NCBI GenBank assembly: GCA_013400155.1
Contig: VXBM01001578.1
Location: 91,596 to 155,595 of the forward strand
Reading direction: 5' to 3'
Length of the DNA: 64,000 nucleotides
From: Helopsaltes ochotensis
Lineage: Eukaryota; Chordata; Aves; Passeriformes; Locustellidae
In this document: one piece after another, positions 31,515 to 43,300 of the stretch
Layout of the letters: each line of letters starts with the position of its first letter
How positions within the stretch are numbered: position 1 is the first letter of the stretch
Program-made: the position numbers and the translations under genes
Notes under the pieces: generated by a model
Told to the model about the DNA's origin: nothing
Seen by the model: the letters and a program-made list of their open reading frames with translations, nothing else
Databases searched by the model: none

Positions 31515-32205
31515 AAATGCAATCATCAGGCACAGCCAACATGGGCTCATGAAGGGAAAGCCATAACTAATTTGATATCCTTCTACAATAAGGTCACACA
31601 CCCAATGGATGAAGGAAAAGTGGTGGATGTAGTTTTGCAGTATTTTAGTAAAGCTTTTGATACTGTCTCTCAGCATCCTTCTAGACAACTGGCAAAATAA
31701 GGAATTTCAATGTGTACTGGATGAAGAACCAGGGGCACACATCCCTCTGCAGGGCTCAGAGGGATGCAGGGAATGGGGCTGTGTCTGGCTGGCAACCAGT
31801 CACCAATGGACTGGCAAGTGCAGTTCAGTATTTTTATCAATGATTTGGACTGCAGGAGCTGAATGCACCATTAGCAAAGGAACTGACAATACCAGCACTG
31901 GGTGTGCTGTTGACCCTCTCAAGGGACACAAGGCCTTTCAAAGGAGTCTAGATAAATAAAAGCCTAATGATCAGTGGCATAAAATTCAAAAAGAACAAAT
32001 GCCAGATTCTGCACGTGGAGCAGAGTAATAACAGGCACAAGTCCAAACTGGGAAAGGAGTGGCAGGAGAGCAGCCCTGCAAAAAGGATTTGAGAGTGCTG
32101 TTCAGCAGCAGGCCCAAAAGAAGAGCCAGCACTGTGCCCTTGTAGACAAGAGGGCAAAACCCACCCTGGAGGGCATCAAACACAGCCAGTCCAAAGAGGT
32201 TATCT
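31515..32205 (+). mobile_element. CR1 LINE reverse-transcriptase-region fragment, broken
   Basis: Translation in pieces gives CR1 reverse-transcriptase signatures: a segment equivalent to SQHGFMKGKS, then a segment equivalent to VVDVVLQYFSKAFDTVSQHP at about 31621-31678, then downstream ORF2 sequence to about 32200. Stops and frame shifts break it throughout. It lacks the 3' tail, so both ends are lost. It lies antisense to MSN within intron 1. Confidence 0.88.
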
Positions 32206-32800
32206 TCATTAAAGTGTCTACTTAATGATCGGTAAGCAAATCCTTACTTTTATTATGTATGTACAAATCCCTCTTTCTCTATAATTTCTAACTAATAAGA
32301 CTAGTAGGATTCTTTTCATATAGGAAGATTTATTGGACCACCAAGCATTGTGTGGGTTTTACATTACCACTTTTTTACTGGTCAACCTGGTACTGCTTGA
32401 ATTTGTCAGCAGTGGAACTGCCTTATCTCTTACAGTGTGCCTTCGGAACCATTTGCTGACATTCTGCAAGTCCTGTAAATTACAATTGTCAGGAAGATAT
32501 CAAGTTCCGGATTTCAACAGAGAAAAAAATTATACGCAACCCAAACCCTCATGTCCATCCAGAAAACTGCCTGAAAAGACATTTAGCATATTGACAAACT
32601 AAATTTTTCTTTGCTCTCTGAGTATACTGATTTGGAAAAGTAAATTGAAAAAATAAAAACTATGCCATATTTATATTTGTAGAGACATTATGAATGATGT
32701 TATATATTCCTTCCTCTGGGAGATAGAAGATATCAAGCATCTTGACATTTCAGCCTAATAATTTTGCTGGCAGCTCAGTTTTTGCACTGTAACCAAGTAC

Positions 32801-32899
32801 AATGTAATTCTGGGCTAAACTTTTCCTTGCTATAGCTTTTCAACTATACAGTACCATTGAAAAGTTATGGCAAGGAAAAATTTAGCCCAGAATTCCATT
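32801..32899. repeat. long near-perfect hairpin (42-bp arms, 15-base loop) in MSN intron 1
   Basis: The arm 32801-32842 is the reverse complement of 32858-32899 with only four differences (arm positions 5, 20, 31 and 35). As a + strand RNA two of these are G-U wobbles, leaving 40 of 42 paired. As a minus strand RNA only one is a wobble. The shape fits a small fold-back transposon or a microRNA-like precursor. I do not recognise the arm sequence (core ATTCTGGGCTAAA) as a named family. Confidence 0.88.
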
Positions 32900-33146
32900 A
32901 GTAACCCTAGAATTCCATGCCTTATTAGCCTATGTTATATAAAACCAAATACATTTATTAAATGCTGCAACTAAATCAAATCACAATGGCATGTTTTTCC
33001 TGTACTGTCACTTCACCACCAGAACCAGATTCCCAATCAAGAATGGAAAAATGCTCTGATAAGGGCTTACAAAGGAGAACAGTACAAACCAGTGATATGC
33101 ATACAGACAAGAATGGCTCATGGCTGCAAAAAAGTCATCAGTTTAC

Positions 33147-33198
33147 AGCTGGACTCAAACTTAAAGATCTTTTTCAACCAAACTGATTCTATGATTCC
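33147..33198 (+). repeat. CR1-type 3' tail remnant
   Basis: A short run beginning AGCTGGACTCAAACTTAAAG and ending CAACCAAACTGATTCTATGA matches the last 50 bases of CR1 (gene-free consensus: GGACT..GATGATCTT..TTCCAACC..GATTCTATGATTC). It may also be the tail of a CR1-tailed SINE whose head is lost. Confidence 0.65.
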
Positions 33199-36100
33199 AC
33201 CTCAAGAACACAGGAAGGCACACAATTGCAGAATACCTGTTTTCCAATATGTTGCATGCAAAATTCTCCAATATCAACAACCCCATTGCCCCTACCAAAA
33301 AAAAGGAAAAAAAATACAAGCAAATTTTTACAGTATTCACACTCCAGGACAGTAAAATTCTGTCTCCTGAGAAAACTTTCCTCTAGGAAACAAACAAACT
33401 GGCAAAGAGAACTAGAAATTTGCAAGAATACAGCTCAGTCTGGACCATGAATACCATGGCACTTGATTCACTGTTTCAGGTATTCTTTCTGAACTCTTCT
33501 GAGATTTCATTTTAGTCTATACGGAATCCCAGCTGGCAGAGAAAGGAATATCTCTTTCCCCTTCTAGTCCATCACCTCATTGTTGCCTAATTAAATGTTT
33601 CTCTACAGAGCTGATCAGATTCAGAGCTTTTTCATTTATTCCTCCTTTAGGGACACTCCTGCGCCCTTGTCCATAGCTATTCATCAACCAGCAAGAGACA
33701 AAGGGGAAGAGGCCTAGCATGGCCAAGTACTTCTATTCCTTAGCCTGGCAATAGGATGAGAAAGGGTCAACGTTCTTTCATCCACAGTTTGTATTTTTCA
33801 ACAGGTTCCTCAGAACAGCTACTGCAGCTTCAGAGATGTTAAAGCAACTAGGTAAAAGCATACTGCAGGAGTCATGCCTTTAAAAACATCTTCAAAGGGT
33901 GTTTTTTCCCCCCATTTAAGTTCAACAATCTGCTGTACAATGGTGAGGAGTTTCTCACTGCCCCACTACTGCACTGGAGGATCACACACTTGTAGAAGTG
34001 AATATATCCTTTCACAGCTGCACAGGAAGGAAGAAGCACTGGATCACCTACCTATTGATAGGCACAGTTGCTGCAGCCATAATTGTCTCTTGACAATATA
34101 AAGCCCAAACCTCTGCAATTTCAGGTTCTAAACCCCTGAAAAGTTGTGGATGATCCTGTGGTCTTACAATAATCAAGTCTGCCATTGACTGTCTCTTCCT
34201 ACCTCCCCACCAAGTATTTGCTTTAAACATTACCTTAAGAGTCAACATTAGCTGCTGGGCTCAGAAGGGTGGGTTTTATGCCCACAACTTCCAAAACACT
34301 TGAATGCTCCATCTAGAAACAACCACAGGAATGTTACAAAGAGATATGCTTGACAGAGTAGCCTTCCATCAACCTAGAGACTTCAGCCTTGTTTCGAAGT
34401 TTCAGATGGGATAAAAACAAACTCTCAATTCAATATTATTGGCTACACTATGCAAATATCTGCTGTTCCCAAAGACCCTTAGGGAAAAGCAAGCAATTAA
34501 TTGGCTGCTTACTATTGCTCTTAATTTACATCAGTTAATTGCCCTGGATTATTCCTGGGTAGAGAGATATCCTCTTTTCCAATAGCGTGACTACAGGAGC
34601 AGACACTCCTTGCTGGAGTTTGTTTCTAGTAGAATCACTTAGCAAATAGACAAAAGGGAAATGGGACATGGGAATGATAGACATCCAAGGAGTCTAAATC
34701 TTGGAGCTCTTTTCAAACCAACCCCACTGTAGTTCTCAGAACAGTGATTAAGCACAGATAACAGCTTTGTTGTGCAAATTCAGGGAGGCCCTCTTGCTGC
34801 ACAGAAGCAGAGGAAAAAAAAAATGAAGTAAGCCAAATAAGGTTGCTCGAGCTGCACCGAGTCAGGAAAGAGTCCAGGAGATGACGCAGTCAGAGGAAGC
34901 TTTTAGTCAGTTTCCTTCATACCCTGGAGCAGAGCCAGAGCCACCTCTGTGGAGGAAGAGGGGCGTCTCTGTGGAGTAGGCATTGATCAGCAGGGACGTG
35001 GCCAGGCCAGCAGCCCCAGGAGGGTGCTGTCCCCCGGCACACCCAGTGTTGCCAGCAAAAGGTATTTGAATCCTTCGGTTTCAGTTCATCAGCTGTCATT
35101 CAAGCAGCTACTGGGGACTTAGTGAGCTTTTTGAGAGAATTTCACTTCAGACTAGACATTATACATAAAACAACTTAAACAAGTTTCCTCTAGAGGCAGA
35201 GATGCCATTTCCTTTCAAAATAAAGGAATCCATATTAAGACATCTTATGAACTTCCTCATGAGAAATGCAAGAATTGTAATTAAACTTCAGAGGTGACTA
35301 ATCAGACAAGGTAGAATCACCCCACGGAAAGGGGTGTAATGCCCTGAAGGTTTAAAAAAAGATGCTGTTTGTTATGGTGACAGGATATTTGCAAGAAGTG
35401 AGTGGTGATGAACCCCTGATAGGAGGCACCTCTGTCTTAAAGAGCAGCAGACCTAAAGCTCTCCTTGGGCCCCTCTCATTGGGTGCACCTCACCAACCTG
35501 CTTCTTGCTCAGCTGCCTTGGGCAAGAAATCAAGAGGGACAAAATTAAATAAAGGACTCAACTGAGAAGTTTAATCTTCTAAAACCTCTTGTATGATAAG
35601 CATTCTTAGATGTAACACTGTCACCTTGAAGTTTTGTAAAAACTGGATCATGACTACCAACTCAAATCAGGCACTTGGAACAGCTCTTGCTCACAACAGT
35701 TAAAACCACTATAACTGATGGGTTTTGCCCAATCACGCTCAGGGCTTGCCATAAGAAGAGAAAGGAAGATTTCACCAGTATGTAAAAACAAAATTAATGT
35801 TTGTTTATCATCAATGGTATGCTTTAAAATCCCTGTTTAGCTTTAATACAGAAGGCCTAAAAGTACCAAACAGAAGCTTTTGCTCACTGTCAGGCTTAAT
35901 TGCTTCATCTGACATGAAGTAAAACCCTGCTATTCTTGCAGAACCTAAGAACCAAGCTGTTGAATACAGTACAAGCTAGGGTGTAAAGACCTTTTCTGTT
36001 TTGCAAAATCCCATGGTAGATATAAAGCTACAGATAATTCACTGTTTACCAGTCTCAATAGTTTACCTGGCTCCACCATAAATGCAGCAGGTTTTAGCTA

Positions 36101-38219
36101 TTGTTGCTTCTGAAGTACAAAGTCATCTGAAAATCACCAACAGGGGAAGCATTCCTGTGTGAAGAAAGGTCTCTGGGAGCAAACACACCTCTTTACAGCA
36201 AGCCATAAATCTGATGGCATTCAAAGAAACATATAATGGATTGAGTTTGCCTAAAAAGTTAGCACACATGTCAAACCTGGAGCGGTATCACCAAGTTTCC
36301 CAAGTTGCACTGAGTGAGGAAAGGAAGAGATAGCATGTCGTGAAATGTCAGTCATGAAATAAGACAGAAGGCATCTAGAATGCTTATAGAGTTCCCTCAT
36401 AGCACAAAAAGATCAAGAGAGAAGTGCCCGTCTATTAAGGTCGCAGTTTTCATTACTATCCCTTAACCCTTCAAGATATCAAGCAAATTCCACAAAAGAA
36501 GAAAAAAAGAAGAAAAACTCTCCAGGCGAACAAGTGTAGCATTCTGCTCACAGTTGCCATCTTGTTGCAGCATTTGGTAGCAAGTAGCTACACACAAGAA
36601 ACTAATTAACCAGAGAGTTCTCCTGATAGACACCTCAATCTCTCAGTTACTTTTCTTCTAACCAGAACCTTCAAGTTCAAAAGAACAACAGGGGGGAAAG
36701 CTTTTGAGTCCTGCTCGGAATTAGGACCATCAATTCAAACTACAGACAGGGTCCCTAAGGATCCTAATAACTATTGCTACATTTAGCTTCAAACTAAGGT
36801 ATAACAAAGTTTGGACTGGTACCTTTTCCCTTATTATTTCCTAAAACCCTCGGTATTCACAAGATTAGCTTTGATTAAAACCCTTTCCCTACAAAAAGTG
36901 AAGATTGTGTTACCTAATACAGAGCTGCCCAAGTCCTAGTGACAGGACTTGTTGAGTGCACACCTCACATGTGATGAATGCTCGTGTTTCACGTTCAGTG
37001 GCCTACCCATTCACAAAGCCACAGAGTAAGCACATGCATAGGCAAAATAGTCAATGAATCCTGATACAGAAGCCTCACATCCATTGGTCAGGGAGAGATC
37101 ATGGCAAATAAACAGACTGCTGACAACTGGGGAGAGACTTTTCAGAGCTTGACAACGGCTCATTTTTAGCACTCAACTCCTTCCAACCTCTGCAATACAA
37201 AGCCTGGGGGGAATTATATGCCCTTTTAGGTGTCTGCTTTAACTGTTCACACTTCACTAACTTTCCAGAACACAAAATATTAAAATCAGAGTTGTATCAC
37301 AGATAAAACAGTGAAGGTTTCCTGTTGACAATATGGCAGGATCAGCAGGCTGATCTGTGATGGATTTTCTACACAGCCTACAAAGCCTCCAGCAACCAAA
37401 CCCCCCCTCACCACCACCTCATTACATGTCACAACAGCCCATCATGTGCACTAGTTCAAAGGTTGCCAGAGTTAATCTTGGATTCTTATTAATAGTGCTA
37501 CACAGCCTAGTGCCACTCATAGCAAACCCCACATAAGAAAATGGAAACCTCCAGCTACATGTGCTAACATTTAGCTTAGCTTGAGGAGGTGTAGAGACCC
37601 AGAGCTCAACAGGTTTTGCTGCTTTAAGCCACACAGCAGCATGTTTCTGTAAGCCTGGTGAGATGAATGATAAGAGCTGCCAACCAAGTAGTTTTGACAC
37701 AAATGCTTTTCCTGCCCAGCCAGAATTGTTCCCTAGAACATTTCCTCCATCTGTCTTCTTCACAATGGATTTATTTTTGTGATGAAGCCCACATAAACCT
37801 ACATCTAACTGCCCAGGTTTCACCCATATTTGACCTTGACTTTTTCCTTGATTGATGAAAGTATCTTGCATTTTACTGTTTTGTTAATTAAGCAGCTATT
37901 AACAAATCTTAAGATAGCACATTAGTAGTCGTGTTTATTTCACGTGAAGGACTGATTACACAGTTATGCCAGCATATCCTGTTCCTGCAAACCAAAGATC
38001 AAGAAATAATGTTTCAAATATTATTTCAGTTGGGTCTGTAACTGGAGCAGATGGGGCAGGAAACCAAAGGCTGATACAGCAGCAGGGCTGCAGCTCTGTA
38101 CTGCAACAGGCACAGACACTGGAACCGCTTTCTGCAGAATCTTCAGTGTGCAATACAAAGCATTACACTGAAATACTTGCATTTCTCTATCTGCTCCAAT
38201 TTTTCAAAGCTCCGAAAGC

Positions 38220-38259
38220 AGAACTGCTCTGTCAAAACCAGAACTGCTCTGTCAAAACC
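38220..38259. repeat. perfect 20-bp tandem duplication
   Basis: AGAACTGCTCTGTCAAAACC occurs twice in direct succession with no mismatch, about 1.1 kb inside the CpG island on the intron 1 side. Perfect identity suggests a recent slippage event or an assembly artefact. Confidence 0.9.
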
Positions 38260-39189
38260 AGAAAGCAACATACTGAGAAGGTGAATCCAGCCTAGGGTGT
38301 GTCTGCAGAGGCTGCAACGAGCACCTCGAAGCCAGCGTTCAGATTCAGCCTGGTGCTGGGAACCCCACCCCACGCAAGTCTCTCTTGTTCAGGATTTCTT
38401 GGCCGATCCACACTAAGAAAAGCCACTAATCACAACTGTAAACTCTCTGGCTAAAAGGTCTCAAATGCATTTTACACAGAAGTCCCCTAACTTGTGCTAT
38501 TTCTGTTAATCTTACTAAACTTGTTGCCTGTGTTTTAGCTTTTTTAGTAAGTAAATCTTCACGAATCAGCACTAATATTTGATGGAAGGCCTTTCTAAAG
38601 CTTAAAAAAATACAGTCTTAACTTTGAAGTTTGATATCCTTTAAGACATTGATGTTTAAATAATAATTAACATTATCTAGCTATCCATACTATCAGAGAT
38701 AGCATTTAAGACATCAGGAAAAGTAACTGCCAATCAAATAGGCATTCAATATCTAAAGTAAAAAAACCGTAAACTATTAAAAGAAAAGAAAATCACGGTG
38801 GATTTCATTTCAACTTCTACTTGCATGGGGATGAGTTTTTGTTTGGATTTTTTTCTCTCTCTCCTTTGTGTAAACCACAGACTCTTAGCTTAAGCATTAT
38901 ATTTTCTTAGGCCATTTCAGATCACTCCAGTACGGAAACATCCAGAGACTTCCAGCCTGCTCCTTCCTGTTTTATCAATGAAGGGCCGGGACCAACTCTT
39001 TTACTCCAACCAGGAGAAATTAAATGGAAAAACCCCATGCTCCTCATTAGTCACCAAACTCCCGCTGCGAGGAGAGTCAAGTACGGACTTGACTCGACTT
39101 TCTAAAGTACTAAAACCTCTTTAGCCGAGAAATACCTCGAGTCAAGCTGGGACAAGGTTCCCTGGCAACCCGAACTGACTAACTGCAAG

Positions 39190-40330
39190 TTGTGAAAGCC
39201 CCAACTTCTCCTCCTCAGGGAGCGCACGAGGCGGCCATAGCAGCCACCCGCTCCCACCCGGCTCTCAGAAGCCTCGCCCCGCTCCCCGCCCGGCCGGGCG
39301 CACACGCGGGCGGGCGCCGCCGNNNNNNNNNNNNNNNNNNNNNNNNNNNNNNNNNNNNNNNNNNNNNNNNNNNNNNNNNNNNNNNNNNNNNNNNNNNNNN
39401 NNNNNNNNNNNNNNNNNNNNNNNNNNNNNNNNNNNNNNNNNNNNNNNNNNNNNNNNNNNNNNNNNNNNNNNNNNNNNNNNNNNNNNNNNNNNNNNNNNNN
39501 NNNNNNNNNNNNNNNNNNNNNNNNNNNNNNNNNNNNNNNNNNNNNNNNNNNNNNNNNNNNNNNNNNNNNNNNNNNNNNNNNNNNNNNNNNNNNNNNNNNN
39601 NNNNNNNNNNNNNNNNNNNNNNNNNNNNNNNNNNNNNNNNNNNNNNNNNNNNNNNNNNNNNNNNNNNNNNNNNNNNNNNNNNNNNNNNNNNNNNNNNNNN
39701 NNNNNNNNNNNNNNNNNNNNNNNNNNNNNNNNNNNNNNNNNNNNNNNNNNNNNNNNNNNNNNNNNNNNNNNNNNNNNNNNNNNNNNNNNNNNNNNNNNNN
39801 NNNNNNNNNNNNNNNNNNNNNNNNNNNNNNNNNNNNNNNNNNNNNNNNNNNNNNNNNNNNNNNNNNNNNNNNNNNNNNNNNNNNNNNNNNNNNNNNNNNN
39901 NNNNNNNNNNNNNNNNNNNNNNNNNNNNNNNNNNNNNNNNNNNNNNNNNNNNNNNNNNNNNNNNNNNNNNNNNNNNNNNNNNNNNNNNNNNNNNNNNNNN
40001 NNNNNNNNNNNNNNNNNNNNNNNAGCGCCCATAAAGTAGTGCCTGGAGAGCCCCGGTCGCAGAAGTTTATGCGCGGATCAGCGTGGTTGGGACTTTTGGT
40101 CCTTGATGAAAGCATATTTGAGAAAATGATGCTATTTTGCCGGCGGTCGCACTGTTCAGAGTAAGACCGCAGCACTGACCTGTGACCAGTCCTTCTGTCC
40201 CTCGTGCAGCCGGAGCAGTGTGCACACAGGTGCAGCACCGAGTGCTGCTCAGCCCAGGCTCCTCGGCCCGTGGTGTGGCCGGCCATCGTGCTGTTCTGTG
40301 CAAGATTTTCACAGCCCCCTGTTTGACTAA
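39190..40330 (-). promoter_or_regulatory. MSN: CpG island and presumed MSN promoter, interrupted by the assembly gap
   Basis: Both visible flanks are CpG-dense against an AT-rich background: the left flank to 39322 (for example CCGGCCGGGCGCACACGCGG) and, less strongly, the right flank from 40024 (GCGCGGATCAGCGTGGTTGG; GCCGGCGGTCGC). It lies 22 kb 5' of exon 2, where MSN exon 1 and transcription start are expected. No TATA box is evident. Neither flank shows a four-codon exon with ATGCC and a donor, so exon 1 is probably inside the N run. Confidence 0.7.
39323..40023. other. assembly gap (701 N)
   Basis: All bases are N. The gap sits in a GC-rich promoter-like block, a class of sequence that often drops out of bird assemblies. 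Open frames that appear to cross it are artefacts of N being read through. Confidence 1.
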
Positions 40331-43300
40331 AAAGCACGCTTCCAGCTTGTACGGAAAATCACGCTAAGAAAAGCCAGTGTCCATAAAAGAGGCAGAGGAG
40401 TCCTGCAACTTTATTTGGATAAAGGGAGAGAGTCCACCGGTGCACACACGTGCATCCCCAAGGTTTTTTCTCTCAAGGTTTTGGAGGGCACAGCTTCCTT
40501 TTGGCCTAAACTCCCGGCCACTCGTGTCCCTCTTCCTTTCCCTATTGGCTGAGGTACTAGGAAGGTATACCCTTCCCGAACCTCCTACCGTGTATTCCCT
40601 CCTTGAGCCTGACATTTTACCCCGAAGTTCAGAAGCTCAAGCTTGTCAGACTCACTTGACTGTTTCAGGAGCCAAGCTCTCTGGGATTTGTAGCAACAAA
40701 CCTACTGCCCAAAGTCAGCAGAGACATTAAGATCCATTTCAAAGACTTTAACACCCATACCTTCACCCATCGAATTGTTTGTAATGATATTGGCACACAT
40801 CTTCCCTCTCAAGTTCCAGAAGCTCCAAAAGCCCAAGGGATTGTGGCTCCCTGAAGCTTGGCAAGTCATATCTGCTCTTCAAGGCTTCTCCAAGGCCATA
40901 CCCATAATCACACACTATGAATGAGCAATCCAATTCAAGGATGAAAATAGCGGAGGACCAATGGCAGGCTATCCACCAAAGCTTCTCCTGCCATCTCTGT
41001 TCTGCAACCCCTGATGGAGGGAAACAAAATTCAGCATTTTCATGGTGATTTAAAGAACCCATCTCATCTCATCTGGGACTTTGAACATAACTTTCATACA
41101 GCAAACTAAGTCCTATTTTCTCCCAGAAAATTAGGAGTCATTCTTTTTAAAGATAACAAGTATCCAGAAGAAGGATACTAGAAATGTGATGTCTTATTTT
41201 TAAAGATAATAGGAACATACAAATTTTTTTTTCTTGACTTTGTGTCTTCTTGTCAAACCTGCTAAACGTTTTTATCTAGCAGGAGATGGAAACAAGGTCC
41301 AGGTGCTTTGTTTGCTTCAGCTGAATACGCAGGTTAGACTTAACTAGAATCTCTATGCTGTGCCTACATAGGAAAAAACATGTATAATTGGATAGATGAA
41401 AACTGCACAGATGTAACTTTTTTTGTAAACTGAGAGATGTAACTTTTCTGCACAGAAAGTCACAGCATGGCTAAGAGGCTGTTTTACGAAGTTTTCTTCC
41501 TTTTCTGTCTCCTTTTTACATTGAGATTTTCTCAGACTAGGTCAAACAAGACTGGTCCATGAGAGAGTTACACTTACTTCCTACAGAAATAGATACTGAC
41601 AAAAGACACACAGAATAATAAAATCACTTGCTTGTGATTTTTTTTTTGCCAGGTTTGGATCCAGAAATGCTAGGTGTGAACTTTCTCCCTAAATTCAAGA
41701 GACTCTGTGGAGATTTCTTTTATGCTAGCAACATATATGATGGGGAGAGCCTAATTCTGCTTCTATTGAAACTTCTATACCAAAATTCCTCCATAGGACT
41801 AGGTAACTGTTTGGAGAATTCCATTTATCTTTTTTGCAATGGTGATAAAACTTTAGATGATAAAAGTCTGGCTATTTCTTTGCCAAATTTAAGGGGCCAT
41901 AGTTTAATATCCAGGGACCTAAGATTTTCTTCATAGTGCTAATGACAGGAGTGCTAATGAGGCAAATGAATCCCCATACCAAGTGAAGCAATCAGATCTG
42001 AAACAATTGTATTCCCACTTACAGTATGCCAGGCATTGGCCATGTCCACCAAAGCCATAAACCCTGTGTCGAACAGTCCCAAACAGTCTGAAGGGCTAAG
42101 ACAGCTTCAGCTTTACATACACTTCTTTCTGACCCCAGCCAGTTCTCTTGTCCTTCTTTCTTATTATTCATATCAATAGTCAAACAAAATACCATTCCTG
42201 CCACTTTGAAAGACAAGAGTATCCTGTGACCGGCACATGAATCTCTACACTTCACTTCCCCTCCTGTTTCTTCTTTTCCCCTTCACTGTTAAGGTGGAGA
42301 ACAAGATATCTGAAATTTGAACCTCATGGCACTGCAGCCACAGTTCCAGAATGAATTCCTGTGGTGGAGGTGCTGTACCAAGACTTGACCTTCCCCACAG
42401 ACCTCTCCTTTACCAGCTGCCGAGGAGTGATGGTGTCATCTAGGAGACTTTTGCTGAGCCCTCCCTGCCAGGCCATTTGTGAGAGCAACCATACAAGTGG
42501 ATTCCTTGAGAATTGCAGGCAGGGGTTACATCTCCTTCTAACTTCAGGATGAAATTCCAAGCGGTAAAAGTATCAGCTGATTATAAGTCCTCCTTGCTGG
42601 AGGCTGGAGAAATGACTAACATTACCCAGGGCCTCAAAAATGCTGTTACTTCCAGACTGCTCAGATCCCAAATAATATTTAAGTGTTTCAGAATTAGATT
42701 AGACCAGGATGACATTAAGCATTCTCCTGGGAAGAGGTCTGGTATTTCACCAGGGATTTATTGCCTTGGCTTTATTTTCATCAAGCATTTTGTACCAGGT
42801 TCTTTTATGTAGAAAGAACACGTCAATTATTTGGCCTGACATACCAGAATTATTTAGTATGAGCACTAAACAAGGGGCTGTTTCATTAGCATACAGGTTT
42901 TTTGACTAATGAGGAGTAATTTCAGCTTCCCTTTGCATGGCTTTGACAGAGGATGGAAGCCAAAGGTGTTTCATACTAGAGGTGTATTTCAGAGGGATGA
43001 AATTTAGTTTGATTCACATAAGTAAAGGAAGGCACAAAACGAAATTGTTATCACAGTAGGAGAACTGCACCCTCAACCCAGAATAGTCGTGGATTGACTC
43101 TTATTTAAAGATAACCAGTCTGGTTCTGAGGTCTTCTTTGAATAGCAGCTAAACTTCTTTCTCCTGCTCTTACTGCTTTCCTTCTGCCCGGACTTATTAT
43201 TATTAATGCTTATAGGTTCACAATGACTTGCTGTCAGTGATGATCTTGGATCTTTTTATTGTTTAATTGTATTTAGGGGTAAAAAGCATCTTTCCTCCCA

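Noticed and set aside
39102..40337. Very long open frames across the island on both strands
   Set aside because: They exist only because N is read through; the visible ends show no protein family features.
40763..41062. 99-codon minus-strand frame just upstream of the MSN island
   Set aside because: No family signature, splice context or promoter that I can support; a chance frame is likely.
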